Positions 1 through 7,390 are shown, counted from the first letter of the stretch. The stretch is DNA of 16,352 bases from DASROJ01 sp035646975 (GCA_035646975.1 DASROJ010000108.1:1-16352), one strand, 5' to 3'. Numbers and translations are program-made. Notes: generated by a model from the letters alone, not told the origin.

Positions 1-764
1 GCGGAGATGCCAAGGCTGTCGACCAGGAACCCCTCGAGGCGGGAAAGATCCACCCGAACGGTGCCGCCCGGCAGTGCGATGGCCGCACCGTCGCCGCGCA
101 CGAACGACACCTTGGCAGTCATGGCGCGGGAGGTGGCGGAGTGCTCCAGCTCGACGAGGTAGGTCACGCCGGTCTGGAGATTGAACTCCACCGACCCGAA
201 GGCGAAGCCCGCAAACGCGTCGGGCGCGACCTGTTTCGAGAAGACGTCGGGCGAGAGGAACGGGCCGCCGAAAAACGGCGAGACATTCGGAAAGTAGGCG
301 AACTCGAGAGTGTCGAACGTGTCGGCGGAGAAGTCGGACAGATCGCCCGTTCGATCGTCGCCCGTGGTGGCCGAGTTGAACAGCGAGAAGGCGATGGGGT
401 GGAACCCGAACGGATCGGCGGCAAAGCCATCCGGGCGGATCGTGATGACGGCGCCGAACACGAAGTCATCGTCCTGCGTGAAGCCACCGGGCAACGTCGT
501 GAAGAACCGCGACGTCGGAGCCAGCGAATCGTAGGTGACGGCGAGCGAGCCCCTGGCGTCGCCGGAGAATCGCGGCGGGCTCGATGGCTCGTGGACGAAC
601 TGTCCGGCGCCGGGCCCGCGGAGGAAGAACACCGGGTCGTTGCCGTGGCTCCGGGTCGGGTCGGATGAGAAGTCGGACACCACCACCTGGGCGGCGGCGG
701 AGCCCGTGCCGAGAACGAATAGCGCTGCGATTGCGGCCAGAAGAGCGGTGCGGACGCGTGACAT
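1..764 (-). CDS. Secreted protein of unknown function, partial (runs off left edge), under B12 riboswitch control
   Basis: An open frame runs from an ATG at 764 through the left edge, giving 254 codons with no stop. I do not recognise the family. Residues 1-25 form a classic Sec signal peptide: Arg at 3 and 5, a hydrophobic core LLAAIAALFVLG, and an Ala-Ala-Ala cleavage site before QVVVSD. There is no lipobox Cys. The mature part is rich in Phe, Gly, Asp, Thr and Ser, has no cysteine and no membrane segment, and alternates short beta-like stretches (for example FVFGAVITI, TLEFAYFPN, YLVELEHS). This suggests an extracellular beta-sandwich, perhaps concanavalin/LamG-like; the fold is inference. 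The start is supported by a purine-rich SD (AGGAGAGGG) just upstream and by the riboswitch and terminator in its leader. The missing C-terminus could carry a sorting signal such as PEP-CTERM, but none is visible. A role in cobalamin or corrinoid capture, or in a B12-independent process, is suggested only by the riboswitch. Confidence 0.8.
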   Translation of the reverse strand, partial: MSRVRTALLAAIAALFVLGTGSAAAQVVVSDFSSDPTRSHGNDPVFFLRGPGAGQFVHEPSSPPRFSGDARGSLAVTYDSLAPTSRFFTTLPGGFTQDDDFVFGAVITIRPDGFAADPFGFHPIAFSLFNSATTGDDRTGDLSDFSADTFDTLEFAYFPNVSPFFGGPFLSPDVFSKQVAPDAFAGFAFGSVEFNLQTGVTYLVELEHSATSRAMTAKVSFVRGDGAAIALPGGTVRVDLSRLEGFLVDSLGIS

Positions 765-822
765 GCCCTCTCCTATCGCCGGCTTCAATGCCGGCGTCTG
801 GCCTTCAGGGGATGTCCGTGCC

Positions 823-861
823 AAAAAAATACCCCGGAGCTCTGAGTGGGAAAGCCCGGGG
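823..861 (-). terminator. Intrinsic terminator in the riboswitch leader (expression platform)
   Basis: Read on the minus strand, CCCCGG (861-856) pairs with CCGGGG (837-832). The stem continues inward with GCU/AGC across one bulged base, and it is followed by U-A-U7 (831-823). It lies between the B12 aptamer and the start codon at 764. This is the expected position for transcriptional attenuation: with B12 bound the hairpin forms and the downstream gene is silenced. A second small inverted repeat, GCCGGC-6nt-GCCGGC (778-795), sits between the terminator and the SD. Confidence 0.85.
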
Positions 862-902
862 ATGGCGAGGCCTTGCCCTAGAAGGCTCGTGAACGAATGG
901 CT

Positions 903-1067
903 CGGGCAGGTCTCCTGGCTCGCGACGTGTCTTGCTCGAATCCTACTAGCGGCGTCGTGGTGCCGACCCTTCCCGGAGATGTCTGACATCATCCAGTGGG
1001 TCATCCCGCGGCGTTCGTCGTCGCTTACAGTTGCTGGGCAGCGAGGGCTTCTCACCCTCTTCCCTTA
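903..1067 (-). promoter_or_regulatory. Cobalamin (adenosylcobalamin-type) riboswitch aptamer
   Basis: On the minus strand the conserved B12-element blocks occur in the right order: GGGAAGAGGGTGAGAAGCCC (about 1064-1045), GCAACTGTAAGC (1034-1023), CCCACTGG (1000-993), GGGAAGG (974-968), and the hallmark 3' box AGCCAGGAGACCTGCC (920-905). The length of about 165 nt fits the class. An intrinsic terminator follows 40 nt downstream, then the secreted-protein gene at 764. B12 aptamers bind adenosyl- or methylcobalamin and usually switch off B12 uptake or synthesis genes or B12-independent isozymes. Exact 5' and 3' limits (P1 stem) are approximate. Confidence 0.93.
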
Positions 1068-1212
1068 ACCCGGGCCCATCAATTGACAAATCGATCAACG
1101 GCTCAAAGAACGGTACCTCGAGGAGCAGCGACTGTACGACGAACCTGCGCCGCCGTCAAGATCGTTCCAACGCGGCGCCGGTGAGTGAGACCGGGCTCAG
1201 AGCGGGGCCGGT

Positions 1213-1240
1213 TTGACACCTGTACGGGCAGGCGCATAAG
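1213..1240 (+). promoter_or_regulatory. Sigma-70-type promoter for accD, very close to the start codon
   Basis: A perfect -35 TTGACA (1213-1218) is followed 16 nt later by CATAAG (1235-1240), which matches 4 of 6 bases of TATAAT. The transcript would start near 1246-1248, leaving only about 5-7 nt before the accD ATG at 1253. Another TTGACA at 1083-1088 lacks a comparable -10. Confidence 0.5.
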
Positions 1241-1252
1241 ATCTCCGTCACC

Positions 1253-2119
1253 ATGACCTGGTTCAAGAAGGAAAAGCAGCCCAAGCAGCCGGTGCAGGAC
1301 AAGAAGCTGCGCGTGCCGGGGGGGCTCTGGGTCAAGTGCGACAACTGCAAGGAGATCATCTACAAAAAGGAAGTCCTCAGGAACTCGAACGTCTGCCCGA
1401 AGTGCGGCTATCACTTCCGTATTTCTGCGCGCGAGCGGCTCGCCGGCCTGTTCGACAACGGCATCTACGAGGAGGTCGACCGCAACATCCTTCCCACCGA
1501 CCCGTTGAGCTTCAAGGACACCAAGCCGTACAAGGACAGGTTGAAGATCTACCAGGAGGAGACCGGGCTCAAGGACGCGGTCATCAATGCCGTCGGGCTG
1601 ATCGGTGGCATGCCGTGCGTCATCGCCGCGATGGAATACAGCTTCATGGGCGGCTCCATGGGTTCCGCCGTTGGCGAAAAGGTCGCTCGCGCCTGCGAGC
1701 GCTCTTTGAGCGATCGACGTCCGCTCATCATCATCTCGGCTTCGGGCGGAGCGAGGATGCAGGAGGGGGCGCTGTCCCTGATGCAGATGGCGAAGATCTC
1801 GTCGCTCCTGTCGAAGCTGCACGAAGCGGGCATCGCCTACATCTCGATTCTCACGGACCCGACCACCGGAGGCGTCACCGCCTCGTACGCGATGCTGGGC
1901 GATCTCAACATCGCCGAGCCCAAGGCTCTCATCGGTTTTGCGGGTCCGCGCGTCATCGAGCAGACAATTCGCCAGACCCTGCCCGAGGGGTTCCAGCGCT
2001 CCGAGTTCCTGCTCGAACATGGCATGCTCGACATGGTGGTGGATCGATCGCAGATGCGCCCCACTTTGATCAAGTGCCTGCGCATGCTGGCGGGCGAGCC
2101 GTCACCGGCGGCCGTCTGA
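1253..2119 (+). CDS. accD: Acetyl-CoA carboxylase carboxyltransferase subunit beta
   Basis: AccD (288 aa, usual length about 280-305) pairs with AccA to transfer the carboxyl group from carboxybiotin-BCCP to acetyl-CoA, giving malonyl-CoA, the first committed step of fatty-acid synthesis in the cytoplasm. The N-terminal zinc ribbon is visible as CDNC and, 15 residues on, CPKC (residues about 26-48, followed by GYHF). The crotonase-fold core carries PYKDRL, SFMGGSMGSAVGEK, SASGGARMQEG and LTDPTTGGVTASYAMLGD, with the oxyanion-forming Gly-Gly pairs in place. The start is secure because MTWFKK matches the family N-terminus, but no SD is visible. It stands alone here: no accA or folC follows, and an inverted-repeat element and a new promoter lie downstream. 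Confidence 0.97.
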   Translation: MTWFKKEKQPKQPVQDKKLRVPGGLWVKCDNCKEIIYKKEVLRNSNVCPKCGYHFRISARERLAGLFDNGIYEEVDRNILPTDPLSFKDTKPYKDRLKIYQEETGLKDAVINAVGLIGGMPCVIAAMEYSFMGGSMGSAVGEKVARACERSLSDRRPLIIISASGGARMQEGALSLMQMAKISSLLSKLHEAGIAYISILTDPTTGGVTASYAMLGDLNIAEPKALIGFAGPRVIEQTIRQTLPEGFQRSEFLLEHGMLDMVVDRSQMRPTLIKCLRMLAGEPSPAAV

Positions 2120-2162
2120 GAGGCTGAGCACGGCCCTCCTCTCGGAGAGTCGCAGAAAATTA

Positions 2163-2317
2163 AGAAAATGCCCCCGATGCGTGTGAAGGTCCCGAGCTAA
2201 CTGCTTGAATGAGCATCGGATGGTGGATTCCGGTTTGGGATTTTGAAGAGCTGCTCGTATCCAGTTGGAAATGAGTCGGTTATGAGCTCACCTTCACACG
2301 CATCGGGGGCATTTTCT
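2163..2317. repeat. 155-bp element with perfect 28-bp terminal inverted repeats (MITE/REPIN-like)
   Basis: Bases 2163-2190 and 2290-2317 are exact reverse complements over 28 bp (arm core GCCCCCGATGCGTGTGAAGG). Further weaker pairing continues inward (GAGCT at 2194-2198 with AGCTC at 2285-2289). The 99-bp interior has no gene and looks less GC-rich than its surroundings. There is no transposase and no clear target-site duplication. The only flanking repeat is AGAAAAT at 2154-2160, next to the AGAAAAT that begins the left arm. It could be a non-autonomous transposable element, a REP doublet, or a large hairpin ending the accD transcript. It lacks a U-tract outside the stem, so it is not a standard terminator. 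Confidence 0.8.
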
Positions 2318-2352
2318 CATGTATTACCATCACACGAAAAGCCCCGGCAGTG

Positions 2353-2382
2353 TTGACGGGTCCGAGACCAGCTACTTATAAT
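2353..2382 (+). promoter_or_regulatory. Strong sigma-70-type promoter for the tpr-yvcK-glmU-glmS operon
   Basis: TTGACG (2353-2358) and a consensus TATAAT (2377-2382) are separated by 18 nt. The predicted transcription start is near 2389, giving a leader of about 64 nt before the TTG start at 2453. It lies 35 bp downstream of the inverted-repeat element. Confidence 0.75.
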
Positions 2383-2452
2383 GATGACCTTGCAACGGAA
2401 TACGCCCCAGAACTCAACCGCCCCCTCTACCCTTAAAAAAAGGTGACCAGCC

Positions 2453-3037
2453 TTGAAGACCTCCTCGCGTAAATCCACGGCGACAAAGGTGAGCAAGAAG
2501 ACAGCCCCGCCGAAGAAAAAGGCGCCTCCCGTCCGGACGTTGAACCTCGACAAGGCGATCAAGGATTACGAGGACGCCCTGAAGGTATTCACCAGGAAAG
2601 AGTATGCGAAAGCAGCCCATCTCTTCGAGGCGGTGATTCGGGATTATCCCATCGAACGCGAAGTGGGCGACCGCTCCCGCATCTATCTCAGCCTGTGCCG
2701 GCAGAACACGGCCACCGCGGCCCCGAAGCCGAAGACGGCCGAGGATTTCTACCTGCTCGGTGTCATGGCCTCCAACGAAGGCCGGCTCGACGAGGCGGCC
2801 GACTTCTTCGACAAGATGGTGAAGACCGACCCATCGAGCGACAAGGGGCACTACTCGCTGGCCGCCGTGAGCAGCCTGAGAAACGATCGCGCCGCGGCCG
2901 TCTCCGGGCTGGCCAGGGCGATCGAGCTCAACGGCAGGAACAAGGTTCAGGCACTCAACGACTCCGACTTCGACCCGCTGCGCGAGGATGCCGAGTTCAT
3001 GGCGCTGCTGGGCAGAGCCCCGGAGGGGGGTGCGTGA
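2453..3037 (+). CDS. Small TPR-repeat protein, first gene of the yvcK-glmU-glmS operon
   Basis: This is a 194-aa soluble protein with no signal peptide or membrane segment. Residues 1-27 are a Lys/Ser/Pro-rich, probably disordered basic tail. Residues about 36-70 (YEDALKVFTRKEYAKAAHLF) and about 98-160 (FYLLGVMASNEGRLDEAADF, then HYSLAAVSSLRNDRAAAVSG) read as three TPR-like helix pairs. The C-terminal FDPLREDAEFMALLG resembles the closing motif found after many TPR arrays. The start is TTG: AGGTGA (2441-2446) lies 6 nt upstream, and a nearby GTG is out of frame. Its stop overlaps the GTG of yvcK by 4 bp, so the two are translationally coupled. TPRs mediate protein contacts, so a scaffold or adaptor role for the neighbouring amino-sugar enzymes is possible but unproven. 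Confidence 0.85.
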   Translation: MKTSSRKSTATKVSKKTAPPKKKAPPVRTLNLDKAIKDYEDALKVFTRKEYAKAAHLFEAVIRDYPIEREVGDRSRIYLSLCRQNTATAAPKPKTAEDFYLLGVMASNEGRLDEAADFFDKMVKTDPSSDKGHYSLAAVSSLRNDRAAAVSGLARAIELNGRNKVQALNDSDFDPLREDAEFMALLGRAPEGGA

Positions 3038-4068
3038 GCTCGTCGAACGGCCATCGCCCTGGGCTGAAAGTCGTCTCGATGGGGGGCGGCACCGGGATGG
3101 CGACTCTGCTGGCGGGTCTCAAGAAGTACGTCGGCCCCCGCAGACGTGGTGTCTCCATTTCCAGTCTGACCGCCGTCGTCGCGGTGTCGGATGACGGCGG
3201 GTCGTCCGGGCGCCTGCGAAAAGAATTCCAGATCCTGCCGCCCGGCGACATCCGCAACTGCATCGTCGCGCTGTCGGATCACACGGCGTTGCTCTCGCGG
3301 CTCTTCCAGTTCCGGTTCGACGGCAACGGCCAGCTGGGCGGCCACTCGCTGGGCAACCTCCTGCTGACCGCGCTGGCAAGCGTTCAGGGCGACTTCCTCC
3401 AGGGGATCAAGGCGGCCAGCGACGTCCTGGCGATCAAGGGGACCATCTTCCCGGCCACGACCCAGAACGTGCATCTCGTGGCCGATCTGGCCGATGGCAG
3501 CCGCGTGAGAGGCGAGTCGGCCATCGCGCGGGCGGTGGCTCCGATCAGCGCGTTGAGGCTCGAGCCGGCGGATTGCCGGCCGCTGCCCGAAACGCTGCTG
3601 GCGATCCGGTCGGCCGACATCATTTCCATCGGGCCTGGCTCGCTGTTCACCAGCATCGTGCCCAACCTCCTGGTGCCGGGGGTGGCCGAGGCGGTTCGCG
3701 CCTCAAGAGCCGTGAAAGTCTACATCTGCAACGTCATGACCCAGCCAGGTGAGACGCCGGGCTTCACCGCCTCCGATCACCTCCGCCGCATGGCGGAGAT
3801 TTGCGGCCCGGGGCTCGTGGATGTCGCGGTGGTCAACTCCGCGATGCCGTCTCCGGCCGTGCTGAGGAGATACCGTCGTGACGGCGCCGATCCCGTGGTC
3901 ATCGATCTCGCCCGGTTCCGCCAGCTCGGCGTCAAGGTGGTGAGTCGCAAGGTGATGTCCGAGGACTTCAGGCCGGCGGGCGACGCCGGGCGCGCCGGCC
4001 GGATCGTCAGGCACGACTCGGACAAGCTGGCGAGGCAGATCCTCTCCTTGATGGAACGGGCCGGATGA
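3034..4068 (+). CDS. yvcK: YvcK/GlmR-family UDP-GlcNAc-binding regulator (gluconeogenesis factor, CofD-like)
   Basis: This 344-aa protein of the YvcK branch of the CofD/2-phospho-L-lactate transferase superfamily is in the size range of the family. Family motifs are clear: VVSMGGGTGMATLLAGLK (residues 13-30), VVAVSDDGGSSGRLR (48-62), LPPGDIRNCIVAL (68-80), GGHSLGNLLLTAL (102-114), then SIGPGSLFTSIVPNLLVPG and NVMTQPGETPGF. In Bacillus, YvcK (GlmR) binds UDP-GlcNAc, is needed for growth on gluconeogenic carbon sources and stimulates GlmS; in mycobacteria CuvA affects cell-wall growth. The start is GTG at 3034, with GGAGG at 3022-3026, overlapping the TPR gene. The stop overlaps the glmU ATG. 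Direct linkage to glmU and glmS strongly suggests the same amino-sugar role here. The lactyl-phosphate transferase activity of CofD itself is not expected. Confidence 0.95.
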   Translation: MSSSNGHRPGLKVVSMGGGTGMATLLAGLKKYVGPRRRGVSISSLTAVVAVSDDGGSSGRLRKEFQILPPGDIRNCIVALSDHTALLSRLFQFRFDGNGQLGGHSLGNLLLTALASVQGDFLQGIKAASDVLAIKGTIFPATTQNVHLVADLADGSRVRGESAIARAVAPISALRLEPADCRPLPETLLAIRSADIISIGPGSLFTSIVPNLLVPGVAEAVRASRAVKVYICNVMTQPGETPGFTASDHLRRMAEICGPGLVDVAVVNSAMPSPAVLRRYRRDGADPVVIDLARFRQLGVKVVSRKVMSEDFRPAGDAGRAGRIVRHDSDKLARQILSLMERAG

Positions 4069-5534
4069 AATCCCGGTCGGGCGCGATCCCGGTGTCAGCG
4101 CTGGTGCTGGCCGCCGGCCAGGGCAAACGCATGAAATCGGATCGCGTCAAGCTGCTGCACGAGCTGGGAGGCGCCCCGATGGTCTGCCACGTGGCGCGGG
4201 CGGCAGCGCATCTCGAGCCGGCAACCCTCGCCGCGGTGGTCGGCAACCAGGGCGCGCAGGTGACCGCCGCGCTGTCCGGCGAGCCAGGGCTGATCGAGGC
4301 CGGGCTGTGCTTTGTCACACAGCAGCGTCAGCTCGGCACCGCCCACGCGGTGCTGCAGGCCGAGCCGCTGCTCAAACGCGCGGGAAAGTTCAAAGGCGAC
4401 CTGCTGATCCTGAACGGGGACGTGCCTCTCATCCGCCCTTCCACGCTCAGGGCGCTCCTGCGGCACCATCGCCGCCAACGCGCCGCCGCCACCGTGCTGA
4501 CCACCCTCGTCGATGACCCGGCGGGCTACGGGCGTGTGGTCCGGGACGACGAAGGCGAGCTGGTGTCGATCGTCGAGGATCGCGATGCGAGCGCGCACCA
4601 GAGGAAGATCAGGGAGATCAACGCCGGGCTCTACTGCGCAGACCTGTCGCTGCTTTTCAGCGCGTTGAAAAGGACGGGTCGGTCGAACGCGCAGGGGGAG
4701 TATTACCTGCCCGACCTCTTCCCCATCCTGAGGAGCCAGGGCCGGAGGATAGCGGCGTACCTGCATGCGGACGCGGAAGAAGTGCTCGGGGTCAACGACC
4801 GGGCCGAGCTGGCGAGGGCCGGAAGGGTGCTTTACCGTCGGCGGGCGGCCGAGCTGATGGCGTCGGGCGTCACGATCGTCGACCCCGATTGCACCTACAT
4901 CGATCCGGGCGTGCGTGTCGGCCGGGACACGATCATCCATCCGCTGGCACGGATCGAGGGGCGAAGCCGGATCGGATCCGGGTGCGTCATCGGCTCGCTG
5001 TCCCACATCGCCGACACGACGCTGGCCGACAACGTCCTGGTGCGCGACATGTGCGTCATCTCCGATTCGACCATCTCGACCGGAGCGAAGATCGGTCCGT
5101 TCGCGCACATCAGGCCCGGCACGGTGCTCGGGCAGGACGTGCACGTGGGCAACTTCGTTGAAGTGAAGAAATCCCGTGTGGGCCGGGGCTCCAAGGCGAA
5201 CCATCTGACCTACCTGGGCGACGCGGTGATAGGCGAGGGGTGTAACGTGGGCGCGGGCACCATCACGTGCAATTATGATGGCGTGCACAAGCACACCACC
5301 ACGCTGGAGGACAGGGTTTTCATCGGGAGCAACTCGGCGCTCGTCGCGCCGGTGAAGATCGGACGGGGCGCCTACGTGGGCGCCGGTTCCGTCATCACGC
5401 GTGACGTGCCGGCCGGAGCGCTGGGACTGACCCGGGCGCCGCAGCGCATCATCGAGGACTGGGCGGAACGCAGACGACGCGAGCTGGAAACGCCGCCCAA
5501 GCGTCAGCGGCGCAGGAAAAGGGGGAAGGCCTGA
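4065..5534 (+). CDS. glmU: Bifunctional GlcNAc-1-P uridyltransferase / GlcN-1-P acetyltransferase
   Basis: GlmU makes the last two steps to UDP-GlcNAc: acetylation of glucosamine-1-phosphate with acetyl-CoA, then uridylyl transfer from UTP. The product feeds peptidoglycan and lipid A. The protein is 489 aa (usual about 455-490). The N-terminal pyrophosphorylase domain shows ALVLAAGQGKRMKSDRVKLL (residues 12-31), the metal-binding NGDVPL, EINAGLYC and GEYYLPD. The C-terminal half is a left-handed beta-helix of hexapeptides (VRVGRDTIIHPLARIEG and on) with PFAHIRPGT, VEVKKS, and KANHLTYLGD. His380 in that last motif is the predicted acetyltransferase base, and NYDG and GAGSVIT follow. An extra basic tail (RRRRKRGK-like) ends the protein. 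The ATG overlaps the yvcK stop (ATGA), and only 1 bp separates its stop from glmS. Confidence 0.98.
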   Translation: MKSRSGAIPVSALVLAAGQGKRMKSDRVKLLHELGGAPMVCHVARAAAHLEPATLAAVVGNQGAQVTAALSGEPGLIEAGLCFVTQQRQLGTAHAVLQAEPLLKRAGKFKGDLLILNGDVPLIRPSTLRALLRHHRRQRAAATVLTTLVDDPAGYGRVVRDDEGELVSIVEDRDASAHQRKIREINAGLYCADLSLLFSALKRTGRSNAQGEYYLPDLFPILRSQGRRIAAYLHADAEEVLGVNDRAELARAGRVLYRRRAAELMASGVTIVDPDCTYIDPGVRVGRDTIIHPLARIEGRSRIGSGCVIGSLSHIADTTLADNVLVRDMCVISDSTISTGAKIGPFAHIRPGTVLGQDVHVGNFVEVKKSRVGRGSKANHLTYLGDAVIGEGCNVGAGTITCNYDGVHKHTTTLEDRVFIGSNSALVAPVKIGRGAYVGAGSVITRDVPAGALGLTRAPQRIIEDWAERRRRELETPPKRQRRRKRGKA

Positions 5535-5535
5535 C

Positions 5536-7383
5536 ATGTGCGGCATCGTCGGATACATCGGCAACAAGCGGGTCGTCCCCGTGCTGCTTGACGGGCTCAG
5601 GCGGCTGGAATACCGGGGGTATGACTCCGCCGGGATCGCCGTGGTGGACAACGGCGAGCTGAAGATCCGTCGCAGCGCCGGCAAGCTCAAGGACCTGGAG
5701 GATGTCCTGAGGACCTCTCCCGTGGACGGGCAGTTCGGCATCGGCCATACCCGCTGGGCGACACATGGCCGCCCCACCGAGGAAAACGCCCACCCGCACC
5801 GCGACTGCAAGGGGCGCATCGTCGTGGTGCACAACGGCACGATCGACAACTATGTCGAGCTGAAGACCCGTCTGGCGGCCGCGGGCCACAAGTTCGTCAC
5901 CGAGACCGACACCGAGGTCATCGCCCACCTGATCGAGGAGAGCAACGGCGGCAACGGCGTCCCGCTGGAAGACGCCATGCGCAAGGTGATGCCGCAGCTC
6001 AAGGGCATCTACGCGCTGGTGGCGCTGACCACCGCCGAGCCGCAGAAGATCGTCGCGGCTCGCCAGGGCCCGCCGCTGGTCGTCGGCCTCGGCGACAAGG
6101 AGTACTTCGTCGCATCGGACGTGCCCGCGCTGCTGCAGCACACGCGCGACATGTTCTTTCTGGACGACGGCGAGATCGCCGTGGTCACGGAATCGGGCGT
6201 CCGGATCATCGACCTGTCGGGCCGCACGGTGTCCAAGGAGGTCCAGCGGATCACCTGGGACCCGATCATGGCCGAAAAGGCCGGCTTCAAGCATTTCATG
6301 CTCAAGGAGATCTACGAGCAGCCCCGGGCCATCCGGGACACCCTGGTGGGGCGCTACTCGCTCGAGACCGGCCGCATCTATCTCGACGAGGTGGGGATCA
6401 GCGAAGCAGATTTCCGGGCGTTCTCGAAGGTCAACATCGTCGCCTGCGGCACTTCATGGCACGCGGCCCTGGTCGGCAAGTTCCTCATCGAGAAATTCGC
6501 CCGCGTGCCGGTCGAGGTCGACATCGGCTCCGAGTTCCGCTATCGCGATCCGATCACGGGCCCGGACACCCTCACGGTGGTCATCTCGCAGTCGGGCGAG
6601 ACAGCCGACACCCTGGCGGCGCAGCGCGAGGCGCGGGCCAAGGGCTCGCGCAGCCTGGCCATCGTCAACGCCACCGGCAGCATGATGACGCGGGAAGCCG
6701 ATGGGGTGATCTACACGCACGCGGGCCCGGAAATCGGGGTCGCCTCCACCAAGGCCTTCACGGCGCAGCTCGCCGCGCTCGACCTGCTGGCGCTTTACCT
6801 CGCCCAGTCGCGCGGCAGGATGACGCCCGACCAGATCAGGGAGCACCTCGAGCACCTGCAGAGGATACCGGCGCAGATCGAAGCGATCCTCACGAAGGAC
6901 CCCGAGATCGAGGACCTCTCCCGCGAGTTCACCAACGTGAACGACTTCCTGTTCCTGGGGCGCGGCGTGAACTACCCGATCGCGCTCGAAGGCGCGCTCA
7001 AGCTCAAGGAGATCTCCTACATCCATGCCGAAGGATACCCGGCCGGGGAGATGAAGCACGGGCCGATCGCGCTCATCGACGAGCAGATGCCTGTGGTTGC
7101 GCTCGTGTCGGACGATCAGGTCTCCGACAAGATGATGGTCAACATCGAAGAGGCCAAGGCTCGCGGCGGAATTATCATCGCGATCGCCTCCGAGCGTGAA
7201 GCGGGGCGATCCTCGGTGATCGAAAAGGCCGACGAGACGTTCCTGGTGCCCCGCACGCTCGACGTCCTCGCGCCGATGCTGCTGGTCGTGCCGCTGCAGC
7301 TTCTCGCCTACCACATTGCGTTGCGCCGCGGGTGCGATGTCGACCAGCCGAGGAATCTTGCCAAGAGCGTGACGGTCGAGTAG
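5536..7383 (+). CDS. glmS: Glutamine-fructose-6-phosphate aminotransferase (isomerizing)
   Basis: GlmS converts fructose-6-phosphate plus glutamine to glucosamine-6-phosphate, the entry step of hexosamine synthesis. At 615 aa the length is normal. The class-II glutaminase domain begins CGIVGYIG with the catalytic nucleophile Cys2, followed by RLEYRGYDSAG, HTRWATHG (71-78) and HNGTIDNY. Two SIS sugar-isomerase domains follow: ACGTSWHAALVGK (303-315) with SQSGETADT (351-359), then LGRGVNYPIALEGALKLKE and EGYPAGEMKHGPIAL. The C-terminus DVDQPRNLAKSVTVE is the family signature. It follows glmU by 1 bp. I found no glmS ribozyme upstream, so any feedback would act through other means, YvcK being the obvious candidate. 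glmM is not in the window. Confidence 0.98.
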   Translation: MCGIVGYIGNKRVVPVLLDGLRRLEYRGYDSAGIAVVDNGELKIRRSAGKLKDLEDVLRTSPVDGQFGIGHTRWATHGRPTEENAHPHRDCKGRIVVVHNGTIDNYVELKTRLAAAGHKFVTETDTEVIAHLIEESNGGNGVPLEDAMRKVMPQLKGIYALVALTTAEPQKIVAARQGPPLVVGLGDKEYFVASDVPALLQHTRDMFFLDDGEIAVVTESGVRIIDLSGRTVSKEVQRITWDPIMAEKAGFKHFMLKEIYEQPRAIRDTLVGRYSLETGRIYLDEVGISEADFRAFSKVNIVACGTSWHAALVGKFLIEKFARVPVEVDIGSEFRYRDPITGPDTLTVVISQSGETADTLAAQREARAKGSRSLAIVNATGSMMTREADGVIYTHAGPEIGVASTKAFTAQLAALDLLALYLAQSRGRMTPDQIREHLEHLQRIPAQIEAILTKDPEIEDLSREFTNVNDFLFLGRGVNYPIALEGALKLKEISYIHAEGYPAGEMKHGPIALIDEQMPVVALVSDDQVSDKMMVNIEEAKARGGIIIAIASEREAGRSSVIEKADETFLVPRTLDVLAPMLLVVPLQLLAYHIALRRGCDVDQPRNLAKSVTVE

Positions 7384-7390
7384 GCCACCG

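Noticed and set aside
141..1068. Plus-strand open frames over the first kilobase
   Set aside because: They lie antisense to the secreted protein and the B12 riboswitch, with Arg/Glu-rich or low-complexity translations and no SD.
1083..1111. A second TTGACA upstream of accD
   Set aside because: At 16-18 nt spacing the -10 candidates match only about 3 of 6 positions; the box at 1213-1240 is better.
5520..5540. A glmS ribozyme/riboswitch ahead of glmS
   Set aside because: Only 1 bp separates glmU and glmS, and the preceding sequence is coding, so there is no room for the ribozyme.
4095..5849. A long minus-strand open frame (584 codons) opposite glmU/glmS, and similar long frames opposite pcrA, tilS, hemL and hemB
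   Set aside because: They are antisense shadows typical of GC-rich coding DNA. The opposite strand encodes complete conserved enzymes, and the shadow proteins show only Arg/His/Asp/Gly-rich composition with no motifs.
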